DNA from: Micromonospora musae
GTDB lineage: Bacteria; Actinomycetota; Actinomycetes; Mycobacteriales; Micromonosporaceae
Assembly: GCF_003626635.1 (NCBI RefSeq)
Contig: NZ_RAZT01000005.1
Location: forward strand, 62,001 to 126,000
Direction: 5' to 3'
DNA length: 64,000 nucleotides
Below are positions 8,662 through 16,570 of this stretch, in pieces. The notes beneath the pieces are model-generated. The model was not told the origin of the DNA. It did not search any database and was given only the letters and a program-made list of their open reading frames with translations. Each line of letters starts with the position of its first letter. The first letter of the stretch is position 1. Made by a program: the position numbers and the translations under genes.

Positions 8662-9396
8662 TCACTCGGTACGCAGCACGGTGTACGCCTCGACGAGGCG
8701 ACCGGGTGGCAGGCCCGCGTTGTCCGCGGCGGTGGTGAGCCGGTCCCGGATCCAGCTCTCCACCTCGAAGTGTCCGGTCTGCGAGCGGTGGGCGCGCATC
8801 GCCGCCAGCTTGCGGTCGAACCGGTCGGTGATGTCGACCGCGTGGTCCGGGGCGGGGCCGCCCGCGTACCAGACCTCCCGGACGACCCACGGCTCCAGCC
8901 CCTCGGCGATCAGCTCCGGATGGGCGAACCGGTTGCGCGCGTCGGGGTAGACGGCACAGGTGGTGGCCTCGCCGACGGCCAGGTGGTCGGGGTGACTCGG
9001 CCCGGTGAGCTGCTCCCAGCGCCGCAGCGGGGCGTGGGTCAACACCCGGTCGGGCCGGAACCGGCGGATCGCCGCGGTGATGTCGCGACGTAGCGCCAGG
9101 GTGGGGGCGAGCGCGCCGTCCGGGTAGCCGTCGAGGTGCTCGACCTGTTCGACACCGAGCGCCGCGGCGGCGGCCCGCTGCTCCGCTTCCCGCAGCCGGG
9201 GTATCTCGGCGCGTTCGGTGTCGTCGAAGCCGCCCGACTCCCCCCGGGTGACGATGAGGTAGGCGACCTCGATACCCTCATCCCTCCAGACGGCGATCGT
9301 GCCCGCGCAGGCGAAGTCGACATCATCCGGATGGGCAAAAACCGCCAGCGCGCGACGGACGTCGGCGAGTGCCGGAGCGGACGCGGGAAAGCTCAC
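8662..9396 (-). CDS. PIG-L family zinc-dependent deacetylase
   Basis: 244 aa with the GTG start at 9396. Metal-binding motifs of the GlcNAc-PI/MshB/Mca family are present: AHPDD at residues 21-25 near the N-terminus, and SHPDHLAVG in the middle as the second ligand set. Family members remove acetyl groups from N-acetylglucosamine-type substrates or cleave mycothiol conjugates. It lacks a recognisable signal peptide. The frame stays open to an ATG at 9492, but the extra residues are compositionally odd. It converges with the response regulator gene with only 14 bases between. The substrate is unknown. Confidence 0.8.
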   Translation of the reverse strand: MSFPASAPALADVRRALAVFAHPDDVDFACAGTIAVWRDEGIEVAYLIVTRGESGGFDDTERAEIPRLREAEQRAAAAALGVEQVEHLDGYPDGALAPTLALRRDITAAIRRFRPDRVLTHAPLRRWEQLTGPSHPDHLAVGEATTCAVYPDARNRFAHPELIAEGLEPWVVREVWYAGGPAPDHAVDITDRFDRKLAAMRAHRSQTGHFEVESWIRDRLTTAADNAGLPPGRLVEAYTVLRTE

Positions 9397-9831
9397 AGAG
9401 GCCGAGACTACGCGCGCAACGGGCGTGTCGGTGGGACAAGGTCTTACCTGCTCAGAGCGGCATGAGCTGCGTTTTTCATGATCTTTTCTCAAGTATCGGC
9501 AACGTGGCGGCCAACTAACGTCTTGATAACGGCACCTTCACGGAACCGGCCGGTTGGTGTCACAGTGGCAGCACCTCGCCTCCCGGTGTGAGGCACCCCG
9601 CACGACCTGACCCCCACGCCCACCGCTGAGGACCGCGGCGCCGTGGGGGCGACGCGTGCCCGGTGTCGATCCCGAGCGGGTGGGGCGGCCCGGCGGATCG
9701 GTGCACCAGGGGGTGTCCCGAATTCCCAGTGGTGTTCGGCGGTCTGCGGTAACAGGTCGCCGTTGCGTCACCCCCCAAGACGTGCGTGATACCCACGACG
9801 GAACCAGGTTAGAAAGAGGAGGCCCCTCGGA
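9397..9831 (+). promoter_or_regulatory. Regulatory region upstream of oligopeptide operon 1
   Basis: 435 bases with no gene I can support. It contains TAAC-N6-CCGTTGC at 9750-9766, also present, in the same orientation and at almost the same distance (66 versus 67 bases) from the start codon, upstream of the paralogous binding-protein gene at 35301-35317. It also has a TCGGCAACG / CTTGAT / TAACGG cluster at 9496-9532. An SD-like AGGAGG lies just before the gene at 9832. Promoter hexamers are weak (TTCGGC-N17-CGCCGT aligned to operon 2). Confidence 0.45.
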
Positions 9832-11469
9832 ATGAGAGTCTCGAAGCGGACGAGCGGCGCGGTTGCGCTGGGCGCAGCGGTCGCGCTCATCGCGTCCGGC
9901 TGCTCCGGCAGCGACGACGGCGGCGACGCCGGCAACACCGCAGACGGCGCCATCGTCATCGACGGCACCCAGCCGGAGGTTCCCCTGGTTCCGGCGAACA
10001 CCACCGAGACCGGTGGTGGCGCGATCATCGACTACCTGTGGACCGGGCTGGTCGAGTACCCGAACAACGGCGGCGCGCCGCAGAACGCCGTTGCCGAGTC
10101 GATCGAGACGACCGACTCCAAGGTCTACACGATCAAGATCAAGAAGGGCCTGAAGTTCCACGACGGCTCCGAGGTGAAGGCAGCGAACTTCACCAAGGCC
10201 TGGAACTGGGCGGCCTACTCGCCGAACGGCGCGCAGAACTCCAGCTTCTTCGCCGACATCCAGGGCTTCGCCGACGTGCAGTCGGAGGACCCGGACGCCG
10301 ACGGCCCGCAGAAGGCGCCGCCGCCGAAGGCCAAGGAGCTGACCGGCCTGAAGGTCGTCGACGACTACACCTTCGAGGTCACCCTCGCCGCGCCGACCGC
10401 GGTGTTCCCCACCAAGCTCGGCTACAGCGCCTTCGTGCCGCTGCCGGACGTGTTCTTCACCCAGACGCCGGAGGAGTTCGGCAAGAAGCCGGTCGGCAAC
10501 GGCCCGGTGAAGTTCGTGTCGTGGGAAGACGACGTCTCGATCAAGCTGACGCGCTTCGACGACTACACGCTGCGCGACAAGATGAAGATCAAGGACGTCG
10601 ACGTCAAGCTCTACCAGGAGGACACGGCGGCGTACAACGACCTCCTCGCTGGCAACCTCGACTTCCAGCAGCAGGTCCCGGTCTCGGCGCTCGCCGGTGA
10701 CAAGTGGAAGAACGACCTGGGCGAGCGGGCGATCCAGTCGACCACGCCGTCCACGGGCATCATCGCCTTCCCGATGTACGACGCCAAGTTCAAGGACCCG
10801 AAGCTGCGTAAGGCCATCTCGCTGGCCGTCAACCGGCAGGAGATCACCGACAAGATCTTCTTCGGCAACCGCACCCCGGCCGACAGCTGGGCCAACCCGC
10901 TCACCCCGGGCGCCGTGGCCGGCAACTGCACCGCCTGCCAGTTCAACGCCGACGAGGCCAAGCGGCTCTTCGCGGAGTCCAGCGGCTACCAGGGCGAGAT
11001 GGTCTTCTACTACAACGCCGACGCCAGCCACAAGGACTGGATGGAGGCCGTTGCGCAGAGCGTGAAGAACGTGCTGGGCATCAACGCCCGGGCCGAGGGC
11101 ATCCCGACCTTCGCGGTCTTCCGCCAGCAGATCAACGCCCACAAGATGACCGGCCCGTACCGTGCCGGTTGGCAGCAGGACTACCCGGACGTGGAGAACT
11201 GGGTCAACCCGCTCTACGTCAAGGGTGGCTCGTCGAACGACGGCCTGTACAGCAACCCGCAGGTCGACACCCTGGCCAAGGAGGCCAGCGGCGCCGCCAA
11301 CCTCGACGAGGCGCACGCCAAGTTCGCCGAGGCTGTCAAGATCATCGACGCCGATGTCCCGTCGATCCCGGTCTACTTCCAGGGTCAGCAGTCGGGCCAC
11401 TCGGACAAGATCAAGAAGGTCGAACTGACCAACGTCGGCGAGATCGACATCACCTCCGTCGAGCTCTGA
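9832..11469 (+). CDS. Oligopeptide ABC transporter substrate-binding lipoprotein (operon 1)
   Basis: 545 aa family 5 extracellular solute-binding protein. It has a lipoprotein signal peptide with lipobox ASGC (Cys24 after MRVSKRTSGAVALGAAVALI), a Ser/Asp/Gly linker, then the bilobal binding domain (LTFEV-type sheets, SLAVNRQEITDKIF, the DYPDVENWVNPLY segment typical of peptide-binding DppA/OppA). It would be anchored outside the membrane and deliver peptides to the downstream permeases. The ATG follows a strong SD (GAAAGAGGAGG). A strong hairpin after the stop should let this gene be expressed above the rest of the operon, as usual for binding proteins. Confidence 0.92.
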   Translation: MRVSKRTSGAVALGAAVALIASGCSGSDDGGDAGNTADGAIVIDGTQPEVPLVPANTTETGGGAIIDYLWTGLVEYPNNGGAPQNAVAESIETTDSKVYTIKIKKGLKFHDGSEVKAANFTKAWNWAAYSPNGAQNSSFFADIQGFADVQSEDPDADGPQKAPPPKAKELTGLKVVDDYTFEVTLAAPTAVFPTKLGYSAFVPLPDVFFTQTPEEFGKKPVGNGPVKFVSWEDDVSIKLTRFDDYTLRDKMKIKDVDVKLYQEDTAAYNDLLAGNLDFQQQVPVSALAGDKWKNDLGERAIQSTTPSTGIIAFPMYDAKFKDPKLRKAISLAVNRQEITDKIFFGNRTPADSWANPLTPGAVAGNCTACQFNADEAKRLFAESSGYQGEMVFYYNADASHKDWMEAVAQSVKNVLGINARAEGIPTFAVFRQQINAHKMTGPYRAGWQQDYPDVENWVNPLYVKGGSSNDGLYSNPQVDTLAKEASGAANLDEAHAKFAEAVKIIDADVPSIPVYFQGQQSGHSDKIKKVELTNVGEIDITSVEL

Positions 11470-11483
11470 TCCGTACGGTCTGA

Positions 11484-11523
11484 CCCAGGTCGGGCTCACC
11501 ACACCAGGTGAGCCCGACCTGGG
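11484..11523 (+). terminator. 17-bp intra-operon hairpin after the binding-protein gene
   Basis: Perfect inverted repeat (11484-11500 with 11507-11523, core AGGTCGGGCTCACC / GGTGAGCCCGACCT), 6-base loop, 14 bases past the stop codon. No T tract follows, so partial termination or 3'-end protection of the binding-protein mRNA is more likely than full termination. A 13-bp hairpin holds the same position in operon 2. Confidence 0.75.
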
Positions 11524-11607
11524 GCCGTTCCACGAGGGGTGCACAAGACCCCTCGACGTCACCAGCGTGTCGCTCGCCGACGCGCCCCCTGTCTGGAGGA
11601 CCACCCC

Positions 11608-12534
11608 ATGGGCCGTTATCTGTTGAGACGGCTGCTCCAACTCGTCCCGGTCTTCATCGGAACGACCTTCCTGATCTACTGGCTGGTCTGGGCCGTACCC
11701 GGCGACCCGTTCGCCGGCAAGTGCGGCGAACGGCCGTGCCCGCCGGGATTCGTCGCGATGATGACCGAGAAGTTCCAGCTGGACCAGCCTCTCTACGTGC
11801 AGTACGCCACGTACATGAAGAACCTTTTCCAGGGGGACTTCGGCACGACCTTCGGCAACCGCTCGATCAACGAGATCATCGCCACGGCCTACCCGAACAC
11901 GCTGAAGCTGGCGGTCGTGGCCCTGGCGATCGAGGCGATCATCGGCCTCACCGCCGGTGTCGTGACCGGGCTGCGTCGTAACGGCTTCCTGGACAACCTG
12001 GTCCTGATCTCCACGCTCTTCCTGATCGCCCTGCCGATCTTCGTCATCGGCTTCGTGCTCCAGTGGGTGCTCGGTGTTCAGCTGAACATCGTCGAGCCCA
12101 CCGTGTCGAGCGAAATGCGACTCTCCGAGCTGATAGTGCCCGGCTTCGTACTGGGCAGCATCTCGATGGCGTACATCGCCCGGGTGGCCCGTACCAGCAT
12201 CTCGGAGAACCGTCGCTCCGACTACGTCCGTACCGCGATCGCCAAGGGCCTGCCGATGCGGCGGGTCGTCGGTGTGCACCTGCTGCGCAACTCGCTGATC
12301 CCGGTGGTAACCCTGCTCGGCACCGACCTCGGTGCCCTGATGGGCGGCGCCATCGTCACCGAGGGCATCTTCCAGATCAACGGCATCGGCCGGATCGTCT
12401 ACCGGTCGATCGTCACCAAGGAGAGCGCCACCGTGGTCTCCATCGTGGTGATCCTGGTGCTCGTCTATCTCCTGATGAACCTGCTGGTGGACCTGCTCTA
12501 CGCCGCCCTGGACCCGAGGATCCGCTATGAGTGA
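11608..12534 (+). CDS. Oligopeptide ABC transporter permease, DppB type (operon 1)
   Basis: 308 aa inner-membrane permease. It starts MGRYLLRRLLQLVPVFIG, with the usual N-terminal helix and WAVPGDP motif, then five more transmembrane segments. The cytoplasmic EAA loop is seen as YVRTAIAKGLPMRRVVGVHLLRN. ATG chosen at 11608 with GGAGGA at 11595-11600. It pairs with DppC to form the channel. Its last codons overlap the start of the bridging mini-ORF at 12527. Confidence 0.92.
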   Translation: MGRYLLRRLLQLVPVFIGTTFLIYWLVWAVPGDPFAGKCGERPCPPGFVAMMTEKFQLDQPLYVQYATYMKNLFQGDFGTTFGNRSINEIIATAYPNTLKLAVVALAIEAIIGLTAGVVTGLRRNGFLDNLVLISTLFLIALPIFVIGFVLQWVLGVQLNIVEPTVSSEMRLSELIVPGFVLGSISMAYIARVARTSISENRRSDYVRTAIAKGLPMRRVVGVHLLRNSLIPVVTLLGTDLGALMGGAIVTEGIFQINGIGRIVYRSIVTKESATVVSIVVILVLVYLLMNLLVDLLYAALDPRIRYE

Positions 12535-12610
12535 GCGAAGCGAACGAAACATCAACGCCGTGTCCCGGGCCGCTCAGGGCGGCACCGAGCGGAGCGAGGT
12601 GGCGGCATGA
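12527..12610 (+). CDS. Bridging mini-ORF, single 26-residue module
   Basis: 27 codons from ATG at 12527 to TGA at 12608. The start lies inside the end of the dppB-type gene (stop at 12532-12534) with GAGGA six bases upstream, and its stop overlaps the ATG of the next permease gene (ATGA, 12607-12610). The peptide is Met plus 26 residues beginning SERSERNINAV and ending TERSEVAA. Operon 2 has the same bridge in the same place with three such modules. The peptide is probably dispensable and the translation is likely to matter (ribosome hand-over), but that is inference. Confidence 0.55.
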   Translation: MSERSERNINAVSRAAQGGTERSEVAA

Positions 12611-13584
12611 GTGACCCGACCGCTGCTGCGATCGTCGGCGCGCCGCCATCGCACCAGCCCACCGAGATCGGCGGCCCGACCGACGCCGGGCAGCCCGCGC
12701 ACGCCAAGCAGGAGAAGCCCCGCGGCCTGCTCGGCGACGCCTGGCGCGACCTGCGGCGCAAGCCGCTCTTCTGGATCTCCGCGGTCTTCATCCTGATCTT
12801 CGTCGTGATGGCCGCCTTCCCCTCGCTCTTCACCTCGGCCGACCCGACCGCCGGTGAGCTGAGCCGCAGCCTCGAGAAGCCGTCCGGGCACGCCTGGTTC
12901 GGCTACGACATCCAGGGTCGCGACGTCTACGCCCGGACCATCTACGGCGCCAACGCCTCCATCGTGGTGGCGCTGCTCTCGGTCCTCGGCACGCTGCTGA
13001 TCGGCGGCACCATGGGCATGATCGCCGGCTTCCGTGGCGGCTGGGTGGACGCCCTGCTCTCCCGGATCGCCGACGTCTTCTTCGGCCTGCCGTTCGTGCT
13101 CGGCGCGATCGTCATCCTGACCACCTTCAACGGCTCCGGCACCAGCAACAGCGAGTGGGAGGTCAAGGGCCTCGTCATCGCCTCGCTGGTCGTGCTGAGC
13201 TGGCCGGTCGTGATGCGGCTGATGCGCTCCTCGGTGCTCGCCACCAAGGAGGCCGACTACATCGTGGCGGCCCGGGCGCTCGGCGCCGGCAACGGCCGGA
13301 TCATCCTCAAGCACCTGCTGCCGAACACCCTGGCGCCGATCCTGGTGTACGGCACGATCATGGTGGGCTCCTTCATCGGCGCCGAGGCGACGCTCTCCTT
13401 CCTGGGCGTCGGGCTGAAGTCGCCGGTGGTCTCCTGGGGCATCATCATCAACGAGGCGCAGGACCTGATCCGGGTCGCCCCGTACCTGCTCTTCTTCCCC
13501 GCCGCGTTCCTCGTCGCGGCCGTGCTGAGCTTCGTGATGCTCGGTGAGGCCGTCCGCGAGGCCCTCGATCCGAAACTCCGCTAG
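12607..13584 (+). CDS. Oligopeptide ABC transporter permease, DppC type (operon 1)
   Basis: 325 aa. About 45 hydrophilic residues precede LLGDAWRDLRRKPLFWIS and the first membrane helix, as in DppC/OppC proteins. The extracytoplasmic GTDIQGRDV-like motif appears as GYDIQGRDVYART. Further helices follow, with the EAA loop YIVAARALGAGNGRIILKHL. It forms the heterodimeric channel with the upstream permease. Its ATG is embedded in the stop of the bridging mini-ORF, so its translation is probably coupled. Confidence 0.92.
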   Translation: MSDPTAAAIVGAPPSHQPTEIGGPTDAGQPAHAKQEKPRGLLGDAWRDLRRKPLFWISAVFILIFVVMAAFPSLFTSADPTAGELSRSLEKPSGHAWFGYDIQGRDVYARTIYGANASIVVALLSVLGTLLIGGTMGMIAGFRGGWVDALLSRIADVFFGLPFVLGAIVILTTFNGSGTSNSEWEVKGLVIASLVVLSWPVVMRLMRSSVLATKEADYIVAARALGAGNGRIILKHLLPNTLAPILVYGTIMVGSFIGAEATLSFLGVGLKSPVVSWGIIINEAQDLIRVAPYLLFFPAAFLVAAVLSFVMLGEAVREALDPKLR

Positions 13585-13595
13585 GGGAGATTCAG

Positions 13596-14633
13596 TTGTC
13601 CGACATTCTCGTGTCCGAGCAGTCCGCCGCGGGAGCCTCCGGGCGCCCCGCCGGCCGCCTGCTCGAGGTCGACGACCTCCGGGTGGAGTTCCGTACCCGG
13701 GACGGCGTCGCCAAGGTCATCAACGGGGTCACGTACCACGTCGACGCGGGGGAGACCCTCGCCGTGCTCGGCGAGTCCGGCTCCGGCAAGAGCGTCACCG
13801 CGCAGACCATCATGGGCATCCTCGACACGCCGCCCGGCTTCGTCACCGGCGGGCAGGCGCGCTTCCACGGCAAGGACATGCTCAAGATGTCCTTCGAGGA
13901 GCGTCGCCGCATCCGCGGCGAGGGCATCGCGATGATCTTCCAGGACGCGCTCTCCGCGCTGAACCCGGTCTTCACCGTCGGCTTCCAGATCGCCGAGCAG
14001 TTCCGGGTCCGGCGCGGCATGAGCCGCTCGGACGCCAAGAAGCGCGCGATCGAGATGCTCGACCAGGTCAAGATCCCGAACGCCAAGGGTCGGTTCAGCA
14101 ACTATCCGCACCAGTTCTCCGGTGGTATGCGGCAGCGCGCGATGATCGCCATGTCACTCGCGCTCGACCCCGAGGTGCTGATCGCGGACGAGCCGACCAC
14201 CGCGCTCGACGTGACCGTGCAGGCCCAGATCATGGACCTGCTGGCCGAACTCCAGCGCGAGCGGCAGATGGGCATGATCCTGATCACCCACGACCTCGGC
14301 GTGGTCGCCGACGTCGCGGACCGGATCGCGGTCATGTACGCCGGCCGGATCGTCGAGGAAGCCGACGTGTACGACCTGTACGCGAAGCCGGCGCACCCCT
14401 ACACCCTGGGCCTGCTCAACTCGATCCCGCGGTTGGACGAGAAGGGGCAGGAGCTGCGCACCATCAAGGGCCTCCCGCCGAACCTGATGAACATCCCGCC
14501 GGGTTGCCCGTTCAACCCGCGCTGCCCCATGGCGCAGGCGGTCTGCCGGGAGAAGCTGCCGCCGCTGCTGCAGATCGGCGCCGGCCGCGCCAGCGCCTGC
14601 CACTTCGCCGAGGAGCTGGTGAACCGTGACTGA
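13596..14633 (+). CDS. Oligopeptide ABC transporter ATPase, DppD type (operon 1)
   Basis: 345 aa ATP-binding subunit: Walker [10 protein letters not shown]-loop region [13 protein letters not shown], signature SGGMRQR, Walker [14 protein letters not shown]-loop ITHDLG. The C-terminal oligopeptide/dipeptide extension has the cysteine cluster ([17 protein letters not shown]) seen in this family, some members of which bind an Fe-S cluster. It begins at TTG with AGGGGAGA just upstream. The 3' end overlaps the next gene by 8 bases. Confidence 0.92.
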   Translation: MSDILVSEQSAAGASGRPAGRLLEVDDLRVEFRTRDGVAKVINGVTYHVDAGETLAVLGESGSGKSVTAQTIMGILDTPPGFVTGGQARFHGKDMLKMSFEERRRIRGEGIAMIFQDALSALNPVFTVGFQIAEQFRVRRGMSRSDAKKRAIEMLDQVKIPNAKGRFSNYPHQFSGGMRQRAMIAMSLALDPEVLIADEPTTALDVTVQAQIMDLLAELQRERQMGMILITHDLGVVADVADRIAVMYAGRIVEEADVYDLYAKPAHPYTLGLLNSIPRLDEKGQELRTIKGLPPNLMNIPPGCPFNPRCPMAQAVCREKLPPLLQIGAGRASACHFAEELVNRD

Positions 14634-15642
14634 GAACATCCTCGAGGTCCGCGACCTGGTCAAGCACTACCCGATCCACCGCGGCGTGGTGTTCAAGAAG
14701 ACCATCGGTCACGTCAAGGCGGTCGACGGCGTCTCCTTCGAGCTGCGTCAGGGCGAGACGCTGGGCGTGGTCGGCGAGTCCGGCTGCGGCAAGTCGACGC
14801 TCGCCCGGGTGCTGATGAACCTGGAGAAGCCGACCGCCGGCAGCGTGCACTACAAGGGGCAGGACATCTCCAAGCTCTCCGGTGGGGCGCTGCGTCGCCT
14901 GCGCCGGCAGATCCAGCTGGTGATGCAGGACCCGTACACCTCGCTGAACCCGCGGATGACGGTCGGCGACCTGATCGGCGAGCCGTTCGAGATCCACCCC
15001 GAGGTGGCGCCGAAGGGCAGCCGGCGGGGCAAGGTCAAGGAACTCCTCGACCTGGTGGGCCTCAACCCGGAGCACATCAACCGGTACCCGCACCAGTTCT
15101 CCGGTGGTCAGCGGCAGCGCATCGGGATCGCCCGGGCGCTCGCCCTGCGTCCGGAGATCATCGTCTGCGACGAGCCGGTGTCGGCGCTGGACGTCTCGAT
15201 CCAGGCTCAGGTGATGAACCTGCTGGAGAAGCTCCAGGCCGAGTTCGGCCTCTCGTACGTCTTCATCGCGCACGACCTCTCGGTGGTGCGGCACCTGAGT
15301 AACCGGGTCGCCGTCATGTACCTCGGCAAGATCGTGGAGGTCGGCACCGAGGACGAGATCTACGAGCGGCCGACCCACCCGTACACCCAGGCGCTGCTCT
15401 CCGCGGTGCCGGTGCCGGACCCGACCGTTCGGGAGCACAAGGCGATCATCCGGCTGACCGGTGACGTCCCGTCGCCGGCCAACCCGCCGTCGGGCTGCCG
15501 GTTCCGGACCCGGTGCTGGAAGGCGCAGGAGGTGTGCGCCCGCGAGGTGCCGCTGCTGCAGATCCGGTCGGGCTCGGACCACCCGAGCGCCTGCCACTTC
15601 GCCGAGAAGCGGGAGATCGTGGCGACCCACGAGGCCGCCTGA
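14626..15642 (+). CDS. Oligopeptide ABC transporter ATPase, DppF type (operon 1)
   Basis: 338 aa second ATP-binding subunit: Walker A GESGCGKS, signature SGGQRQR, Walker [14 protein letters not shown]-loop IAHDLS, C-terminal oligopeptide-type extension with [14 protein letters not shown]. It begins at GTG inside the end of the previous ATPase gene, so both subunits are made together. An 18-bp terminator follows directly, closing operon 1. Confidence 0.92.
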   Translation: MTENILEVRDLVKHYPIHRGVVFKKTIGHVKAVDGVSFELRQGETLGVVGESGCGKSTLARVLMNLEKPTAGSVHYKGQDISKLSGGALRRLRRQIQLVMQDPYTSLNPRMTVGDLIGEPFEIHPEVAPKGSRRGKVKELLDLVGLNPEHINRYPHQFSGGQRQRIGIARALALRPEIIVCDEPVSALDVSIQAQVMNLLEKLQAEFGLSYVFIAHDLSVVRHLSNRVAVMYLGKIVEVGTEDEIYERPTHPYTQALLSAVPVPDPTVREHKAIIRLTGDVPSPANPPSGCRFRTRCWKAQEVCAREVPLLQIRSGSDHPSACHFAEKREIVATHEAA

Positions 15643-15652
15643 CGTACCCCTC

Positions 15653-15691
15653 GAACCGCCTGCCGGTGTCCCCGACACCGGCAGGCGGTTC
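15653..15691 (+). terminator. Terminator of oligopeptide operon 1
   Basis: Perfect 18-bp inverted repeat (15653-15670 with 15674-15691, GAACCGCCTGCCGGTGTC arm) with a 3-base loop, followed by a CTCTCTTTCC pyrimidine tract. It lies 11 bases after the last stop codon of the operon. Confidence 0.9.
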
Positions 15692-15729
15692 TCTCTTTCC
15701 CACCCCCCGGCCCCCGGGAACTCCGACCC

Positions 15730-15790
15730 GTTGATCATGGGCTTGACGGGCTGTTCGATCACCGGAACAGCCGTCAACCTCATGATCAAC
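15730..15790. repeat. GTTGATCA-ended palindromic repeat, copy 1
   Basis: 61-base inverted repeat: GTTGATCATG(G)GCTTGACGGGCTGTTC paired with GAACAGCCGTCAACCTCATGATCAAC, a small loop and a few mismatches. It sits between the convergent ends of the operon 1 ATPase gene and chorismate mutase. A close relative lies inside the Ada-AlkA gene at 54506-54566, and a third element with the same ends is at 37744-37805. It has no coding capacity. It could act as an extra terminator or be a REP/MITE-type element. Confidence 0.85.
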
Positions 15791-15826
15791 GAGGCGCGGC
15801 GGCAGGGGGTGCGGGGTGGGGTGAGG

Positions 15827-16231
15827 TCAGAGCGGGCCGCGGCCGGCGCGTAGCAGCAGCAGCGCGAGTTGGGTGCCGTCGGGGCCGAGCGCCGCCCGGA
15901 AGTGCTCCAGGATCTCGCGCTCGCGGGAGAGCACCAGCCGGGTGCCACCGGAGGCCCGCCGCATGGCGCCGACCTCCTGGGAGAGGCCCGCCCGCTCCTG
16001 CCAGAGCCCGATGATCGCCTGGTCGATCTCGTCGATCCGGGTGCGGATCTCCCGGATCCGAGCCGCCGTCATCGGCTCCTGCGTGCCGGCGTCCAGCACC
16101 CGACCCGAGGCCCGCCCGGCCCCCGAACTCTCCGCCGCGTCCGCGGAGGCCGGCGGGCCGCCCGCCGACTCGTCGGGCTCCTCGTCGCCGCCCCGCACCG
16201 AGCCGCCGTTCTGCTGCACCACGTCTGTCAT
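15827..16231 (-). CDS. aroQ: Chorismate mutase (AroQ type)
   Basis: 134 aa. The C-terminal ~80 residues are an AroQ chorismate mutase domain: MTAARIREIRTRIDEIDQAI with the conserved Arg and Asp, the second helix with Arg/Lys (LSQEVGAMRRASGG), and REREILEHFRA. It converts chorismate to prephenate, the first step toward Phe and Tyr. The N-terminal ~50 residues are a disordered acidic/Ser-rich extension. ATG at 16231. Upstream on the same strand lie a hairpin terminator and a Tyr/Phe-rich leader ORF, which fits transcription attenuation by aromatic amino acid supply. Confidence 0.85.
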   Translation of the reverse strand: MTDVVQQNGGSVRGGDEEPDESAGGPPASADAAESSGAGRASGRVLDAGTQEPMTAARIREIRTRIDEIDQAIIGLWQERAGLSQEVGAMRRASGGTRLVLSREREILEHFRAALGPDGTQLALLLLRAGRGPL

Positions 16232-16287
16232 CTTCGCCTTATCCCTCGGACGTCGTGCCCCGGTGGTCGGAACCCGGGAACGAGAAA

Positions 16288-16312
16288 GCCCCGGGCTCCA
16301 GAAGCCCGGGGC
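16288..16312 (-). terminator. Attenuator-type terminator upstream of chorismate mutase
   Basis: On the minus strand, GCCCCGGGCT pairs perfectly with AGCCCGGGGC (10 bp, 5-base loop), followed by TTTCTCGTT. It lies between the aromatic leader ORF (ends 16331) and aroQ (starts 16231), with no other minus-strand gene upstream, so its obvious use is conditional termination of the aroQ transcript. Confidence 0.75.
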
Positions 16313-16330
16313 GTTTCGCAGGTCTGTCGT

Positions 16331-16396
16331 TCAGGCGCGACCTACGGCTGCCGGACTCCCGGTGCCGTAGTAAAAGTAGTAGCGCTGAGCGAACAC
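16331..16396 (-). CDS. Tyr/Phe-rich leader peptide of the chorismate mutase gene
   Basis: 21-codon ORF from GTG at 16396 to TGA at 16331; an in-frame GTG at 16414 is the alternative start. The peptide reads VFAQRYYFYYGTG then SPAAVGRA: four Tyr and two Phe in the first ten residues, five of them consecutive. It precedes a terminator and then chorismate mutase, the committed Phe/Tyr enzyme. A hairpin (16342-16348 with 16364-16370) begins at the last Tyr codon, as expected where ribosome stalling changes RNA folding. No clear SD is visible upstream, which is the main weakness. Confidence 0.7.
   Translation of the reverse strand: MFAQRYYFYYGTGSPAAVGRA
16342..16370 (-). promoter_or_regulatory. 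Leader hairpin overlapping the Tyr codons
   Basis: Arms CTACGGC / GCCGTAG (7 bp), with an inner CCGG/CCGG pairing. The 5' arm starts in the tenth codon (Tyr) of the leader peptide. The 3' arm can alternatively pair further downstream: minus-strand CGTAGGTC (16346-16339) with GACCTGCG (16324-16317), which ends five bases before the terminator. This gives two competing folds, though full disruption of the terminator stem cannot be shown by eye. Confidence 0.5.
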
Positions 16397-16555
16397 GTCG
16401 TCGAGTATGCCCACGTCGCAGGCCGGGGCGCAAGGATTCCCACCAGCCGGACCGCGGCCGGGGGGTCGACCGGTCCGGCGCCGCGAGCGCCGAACCGCCA
16501 CCTTCCCGCCGGAGCGGTCGGGCGTGCGCGGTCGGGGAGTGTCCGGCCGGCGGCA

Positions 16556-16561
16556 TAGACT
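16556..16561 (+). promoter_or_regulatory. Candidate -10 element for uvrD/pcrA
   Basis: TAGACT ends 10 bases before the ATG at 16571, giving a transcript start within a few bases of the start codon (nearly leaderless). No good -35 hexamer is seen. Confidence 0.3.
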
Positions 16562-16570
16562 CGCCGTGCG

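Noticed and set aside
9538..12555. 1005-codon open frame antisense to the operon 1 binding-protein and permease genes
   Set aside because: Composition is Val/Asp/Arg/Leu-rich antisense noise. The opposite strand has clear lipoprotein and permease features with good SDs.
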